DNA from: Candidatus Latescibacterota bacterium
GTDB taxonomy: Bacteria; Latescibacterota; UBA2968; UBA8231
Reading direction: 5' to 3'
Length of the DNA stretch: 62,099 nt
Assembly (NCBI GenBank): GCA_022827835.1
Contig: JAJEIO010000021.1
Location: 1-62,099 of the forward strand
Shown: positions 59,192 through 62,099 of the stretch, piece by piece
Numbering within the stretch: the stretch's first letter is position 1
How the letters are laid out: every line of letters starts with the position of its first letter
Notes under the pieces: model-generated
Database searches by the model: none
The model's input: only the letters and a program-made list of their open reading frames with translations
Told to the model about the DNA's origin: nothing
Translations under genes and position numbers: made by a program

Positions 59192-60001
59192 TCAGCGCCT
59201 GACAGGCAGTCGTCGGCCGGCGTATTTTTGAATCAGTGCAAAGACCACGAGGTTGGTGCCAAATTGCAGGCTGCGATTGCGGCCTGGGGCGTTGTGACTG
59301 GCCCAGAACCAGCTAATGTTGAGATCGCTGAAGATAACCGCGGTCCGGCCTTTGATCTCGATAGCTTCTAAGGCAGAGACGTTGCCTTGGCTGATGCCGC
59401 TTAGGGGTGGTCCGTCGGAGAAGTCGAAATAGGCCGAATAGAGCGGATCGTTCTTGGGCAGCTTGCGCCAGTCCTTTCCCTTACTGCCGAGGACTTGCGG
59501 GTCTTTGAGCAGGGTCTTGAACTGCTGGTCGAAGGCGGTACCGGCTATGCCGGCACCGCCTCGACTGCGGCGGAGATTCGCTCCGAGGGGCAGGATGTCC
59601 TCGGCGAAGAGCAGGCCGCCGTTTTGCAGGTATTGAGCGAGGTTTTTCTTTTCTGGCTGGGTTATGCGCATCTCCCCGTCGCAGCCGGTCATATAGAGCA
59701 TCAGCGCGTCCATAATGCTCCGGTCGTGCAGGGCGAGAATGCGCCAGCTTAGCGACACTTCGAGTTCGGTCTCCGCACGGATGAAACGCACTAGTTCCTC
59801 GGGGGCCGACAAGAGGTAGTCCCGATCCTTGATAGCGTAGTTGTACTCTACTTGGACGATAGTCGAAGTGCTATCGGGAGTCGGTGTCGAGCGTTGGCGC
59901 TTGGGCTGGGGAATTGATACAGAGGGGCGCTCGTCTTGGGCTAGGGCCGGGATGACGAGCAGGAGTGCAAGGAGGAGACTTGCTCTTCGTTGGGAAACCA
60001 T
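59192..60001 (-). CDS. DUF4159 exported protein
   Basis: The 269-residue protein has a signal peptide (ASLLLALLLVIPALAQDE) and a DUF4159 domain: VQVEYNYAIKDRDYLLSAPE, LYMTGCDGEMRITQPEKKNL, LAQYLQNGGLLFAEDI, then PLYSAYFDFSDGPPL and a C-terminal IFSDLNISWFWASHN with FGTNLVVFALIQKY. In related genomes such proteins often accompany MoxR/vWA clusters; none is seen here. The fold resembles a ThuA/glutamine-amidotransferase-like Rossmann domain. Confidence 0.8.
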   Translation of the reverse strand: MVSQRRASLLLALLLVIPALAQDERPSVSIPQPKRQRSTPTPDSTSTIVQVEYNYAIKDRDYLLSAPEELVRFIRAETELEVSLSWRILALHDRSIMDALMLYMTGCDGEMRITQPEKKNLAQYLQNGGLLFAEDILPLGANLRRSRGGAGIAGTAFDQQFKTLLKDPQVLGSKGKDWRKLPKNDPLYSAYFDFSDGPPLSGISQGNVSALEAIEIKGRTAVIFSDLNISWFWASHNAPGRNRSLQFGTNLVVFALIQKYAGRRLPVRR

Positions 60002-60116
60002 TGGTGAGTGTCAAGCGATTGGCGGTCTGATTTGATGAAAATGCCCTATGTGGATTATTGTTTATGCGTCAGATAGTTTCCAGCAAAATTAAACAGGCCA
60101 CGAGAAAGGCGAAACC

Positions 60117-61178
60117 ATGACGGATAAGAATCGCATCGAATGTCTCTTTCTTTCGCAGGAGGACCTCCTTCAAGCCAGATGTTTGGATATGCGTTTGGCT
60201 ATGAGCGCGGCAGAAAACGCCATGCTCGCCTTCCGCAGAGATGAGATCCTCTTTCCAGAAAAAGTTGTCCAGATTTTCAACGATAGTACCCAAGAGCGCA
60301 TCAACTGCCTACCGGCAACGCTGTTGCCCGAAAAGGTCTGCGGAGTCAAATGGGTATCTGTATTTCCCAACAATCCCGAGCAGTACGGTGTGCAGAACCT
60401 CTCTGCTGTGATCATACTATCCGAGATTGAGAGGGGATTCCCCATTGCTTTCATGGACGGCACCCTTTGCTCAAATGTGCGCGTGGGCGCGATGGGTGCC
60501 ATTGCTGCAAAGCATTTCGCCAAGCCGGATTCCACCAGCATTGCTTTCATAGGCGCGGGCGAGCAGGCCAAGATGCACTTAATTGCCATGAAGGCAGCGG
60601 TCCCAACCCTTGAGGAGTGCCGAATTTCCGCCAAGCATGCCCACGAAGAAAGGCAGTTCGTCGAAGAGATGAGGCCCCTATTTAGCGATCTTCGTTTTGT
60701 TGCCTCTGATGAGAATGCACAGCGGGCCATGGAGGGTGCCGATATTCTCGTCACTGCCACTAGTGCGCAAGCGCCTCTGCTCAAAGCGGCGTGGATGAAG
60801 CCCGGAGCCTTCTACAGCCATATCGGAGGCTGGGAGGACGAGTATGAGGTGGCGAAACAATGCGATAAAATTGTGTGCGACGATTGGGAGACCGTAAAGC
60901 ATAGAACGCAGACGCTCAGCCGCATGTACAAGGATGGCGAGCTCGCCGACGAGGATGTTTACGCGAATTTGGTCGAAGTCATCGCTGGCGAAAAGGGCGG
61001 CAGGGAAACAGCCGAGGAGCGGGTCTATTTCAATGCAGTGGGTCTAGCGTATGTCGATGTGGCCATTGCCCACGCCATGTACCAGCGGGCCAAAGCAGCG
61101 GGAAAAGGAAGGCTATCGAGCATCCAAGAGACCATGATTTTCCAGCATGAGAAACTAGCCGATTGGATGCGGATTTAA
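60117..61178 (+). CDS. Ornithine cyclodeaminase / mu-crystallin family enzyme
   Basis: The 353-residue NAD(P)-dependent enzyme has the substrate half with Lys in CGVKWVSVFPNN (about residue 79) and FPIAFMDGTLCSNVRVGAMG (about 109-128). The Rossmann loop is IAFIGAGEQAKMHLIA (about 143), and ADILVTATSAQAPLL follows. This covers ornithine cyclodeaminases, alanine dehydrogenases of the OCD type and related imine reductases; which reaction applies is not clear. Base composition is somewhat less GC-rich than in the flanking genes. Single-gene unit. Confidence 0.87.
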   Translation: MTDKNRIECLFLSQEDLLQARCLDMRLAMSAAENAMLAFRRDEILFPEKVVQIFNDSTQERINCLPATLLPEKVCGVKWVSVFPNNPEQYGVQNLSAVIILSEIERGFPIAFMDGTLCSNVRVGAMGAIAAKHFAKPDSTSIAFIGAGEQAKMHLIAMKAAVPTLEECRISAKHAHEERQFVEEMRPLFSDLRFVASDENAQRAMEGADILVTATSAQAPLLKAAWMKPGAFYSHIGGWEDEYEVAKQCDKIVCDDWETVKHRTQTLSRMYKDGELADEDVYANLVEVIAGEKGGRETAEERVYFNAVGLAYVDVAIAHAMYQRAKAAGKGRLSSIQETMIFQHEKLADWMRI

Positions 61179-61223
61179 GTCGAGGTACGCATCACAACGC
61201 AACAGGTGCGCCGCGGCGACGGG

Positions 61224-62099
61224 TCACGCGCCGAGCTTGTTGACCACTTGGATGAGGGCCTGCATGAAGCCCACGCAATGGGCGCGCCCCCTGTGTCCCC
61301 AAGGCGAGTCATCGACGATATGGGGCACGTGATCGGTGATCATAAAGCCGTCGAAACCGACCGCCTTGAGCGTCTTTACTACCTCGAAGGTATCGACTTG
61401 GCCGCAGTCGATGAAGGTCTCGTGGAAGTCCTCGACCGGTCCGATGACGTCGCGGAAGTGGATGTAGATGATTTTCTTTTGCCCGCCGAAGTGGCGGACG
61501 GCGCGGATGACGCTGTCGTGGCCGCCCATCTCCGACCAACACCCCATGCAGAAGTCGAGGCCGTGATGCGGGCTGTCGAAGGTGTCCATGTTGCGCTTGA
61601 AGTCGTCGAACGAACTGCATATCCGCGCGATGCCGCCGAGGGTGGTGCCGGTGGGCGGGTCGTCCGGGTGCAGGGCTAGGCGCACGTCAGCTTCCTCGGC
61701 TACGGGCAGGATGCGCTCCAAATACCAGCAGTAGTTTTCCCACATCTCGTCGTGGGTGAAGACGCGGCCGTGGGTCAGCTCTTCAGGGTCGTGCTCGGCG
61801 AGGGCAAAGCGAGTGGCGCGAGCACCGCCGCGCAAGGTCGCTGGCTCGGGCGTGCGCCAGACGCTGTTGGGGATCCAGTGGTAGCCTAGGATTGGGATAC
61901 CGGCCTTGCCCATGTTGCGCACGGTGGTGATCATGTGCTGGAGTTGTTCTTCGCGGCCGCTTTGGCCGAGCATGATCTGGTCGTAAAACGAGGTGGGCAC
62001 GTTTTCCAGCGCCATCAGCCGCAGCTCGGCGTCGTCGGCCCGCTTTTTGAGGGCGGCCAAGTCCTCGTATTCCCACTGCTTGTCGCCGGGGAGCTTGGG
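61224..62099 (-). CDS. Mannonate dehydratase (UxuA)-like protein, N-terminus outside window
   Basis: The frame is open to the last base of the window (62099), so the start lies beyond; at least 291 codons are present. Metal/substrate motifs of the TIM-barrel mannonate dehydratase family are seen: LALHPDDPPTGTTLGGIARI, LDFCMGCWSEMGG, IIYIHFRDVIGP, FHETFIDCGQVDTFEVVKTL and MITDHVPHIVDDSPWGHRGR (with the next His). The family dehydrates D-mannonate to 2-keto-3-deoxygluconate in hexuronate breakdown; relatives act on other sugar acids. Confidence 0.85.
   Translation of the reverse strand, partial: PKLPGDKQWEYEDLAALKKRADDAELRLMALENVPTSFYDQIMLGQSGREEQLQHMITTVRNMGKAGIPILGYHWIPNSVWRTPEPATLRGGARATRFALAEHDPEELTHGRVFTHDEMWENYCWYLERILPVAEEADVRLALHPDDPPTGTTLGGIARICSSFDDFKRNMDTFDSPHHGLDFCMGCWSEMGGHDSVIRAVRHFGGQKKIIYIHFRDVIGPVEDFHETFIDCGQVDTFEVVKTLKAVGFDGFMITDHVPHIVDDSPWGHRGRAHCVGFMQALIQVVNKLGA

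Overview
The window is 62 kb of high-GC bacterial DNA, gene-dense and almost entirely protein-coding, with no rRNA, tRNA, prophage or intact transposase that I can see. The gene mix includes six phytanoyl-CoA-dioxygenase-like Fe(II)/2-oxoglutarate enzymes, TIM-barrel sugar isomerases, Gfo/Idh/MocA oxidoreductases, PQQ-type propellers, a truncated sulfatase, a BNR sialidase-like protein, a GH99-like lipoprotein, DUF4159 and a mannonate dehydratase relative. This is the style of Poribacteria/Latescibacterota-like heterotrophs, often sponge-associated or marine. No phylogenetic marker gene is present, so this placement is inference only.

Layout, left to right. 1-846: end of an outer-membrane barrel gene. 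883-2229: ankyrin protein (minus). 2321-5188: sulfotransferase, TIM-barrel and DUF1015 operon. 5195-8214 (minus): two PhyH enzymes and an aldo/keto reductase. 8650-11973: PhyH, Gfo/Idh and Ldh2-type dehydrogenase. 12009-16318 (minus): SPFH protein, Gfo/Idh, TIM isomerase, cyclase and PhyH in a tightly packed operon. 16463-20360: the Hen1-Pnkp RNA-repair pair. 20433-25583: NfuA, PhyH, a receiver protein, a hybrid histidine kinase and DUF2007. 25639-29924: PQQ-like propeller, LIV-type binding lipoprotein, TPR protein, an internally deleted sulfatase and an RRM protein. 29921-38175 (minus): extracellular nuclease, HAD phosphatase, PhyH, GH99-like lipoprotein and a TPR/propeller giant. 38326-38653: an RHH antitoxin with a gutted VapC.

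The most unusual region is 38643-50851 (minus strand). A sigma-54 activator (47714-50851) has a ligand-sensor-like two-component-regulator propeller with no visible membrane segment. It lies upstream of three tandem copies of a two-gene cassette. Each cassette encodes a pair of exported, mutually related thioredoxin-fold proteins: protein 'b' keeps a CxxC motif, while in protein 'a' both cysteines are replaced (S-P-E-S). Two cassettes are preceded by a near-identical control block: an array of 11-bp direct repeats (probable activator sites), a rho-independent terminator, then a sigma-54 -24/-12 promoter. Two stand-alone mini-genes encode only the Fis-type DNA-binding tail of the activator. I read this as an amplified regulon built by duplication of [activator tail + enhancer + promoter + a + b], possibly for extracytoplasmic thiol/redox or cofactor chemistry; the function is unknown.

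Upstream of it on the same strand, 50879-54992 carries an aldo/keto reductase, two paralogous proteins of a family I do not recognise, and a HigBA-type toxin-antitoxin pair. On the right, 55059-57118 has a sialidase-like gene and a second toxin-antitoxin pair bracketed by 22-bp repeats that look like transposon ends. 57238-62099 holds a PHP-type phosphoesterase, an EamA exporter, a DUF4159 protein, an ornithine-cyclodeaminase-family enzyme and the start-less remainder of a mannonate-dehydratase-like gene.
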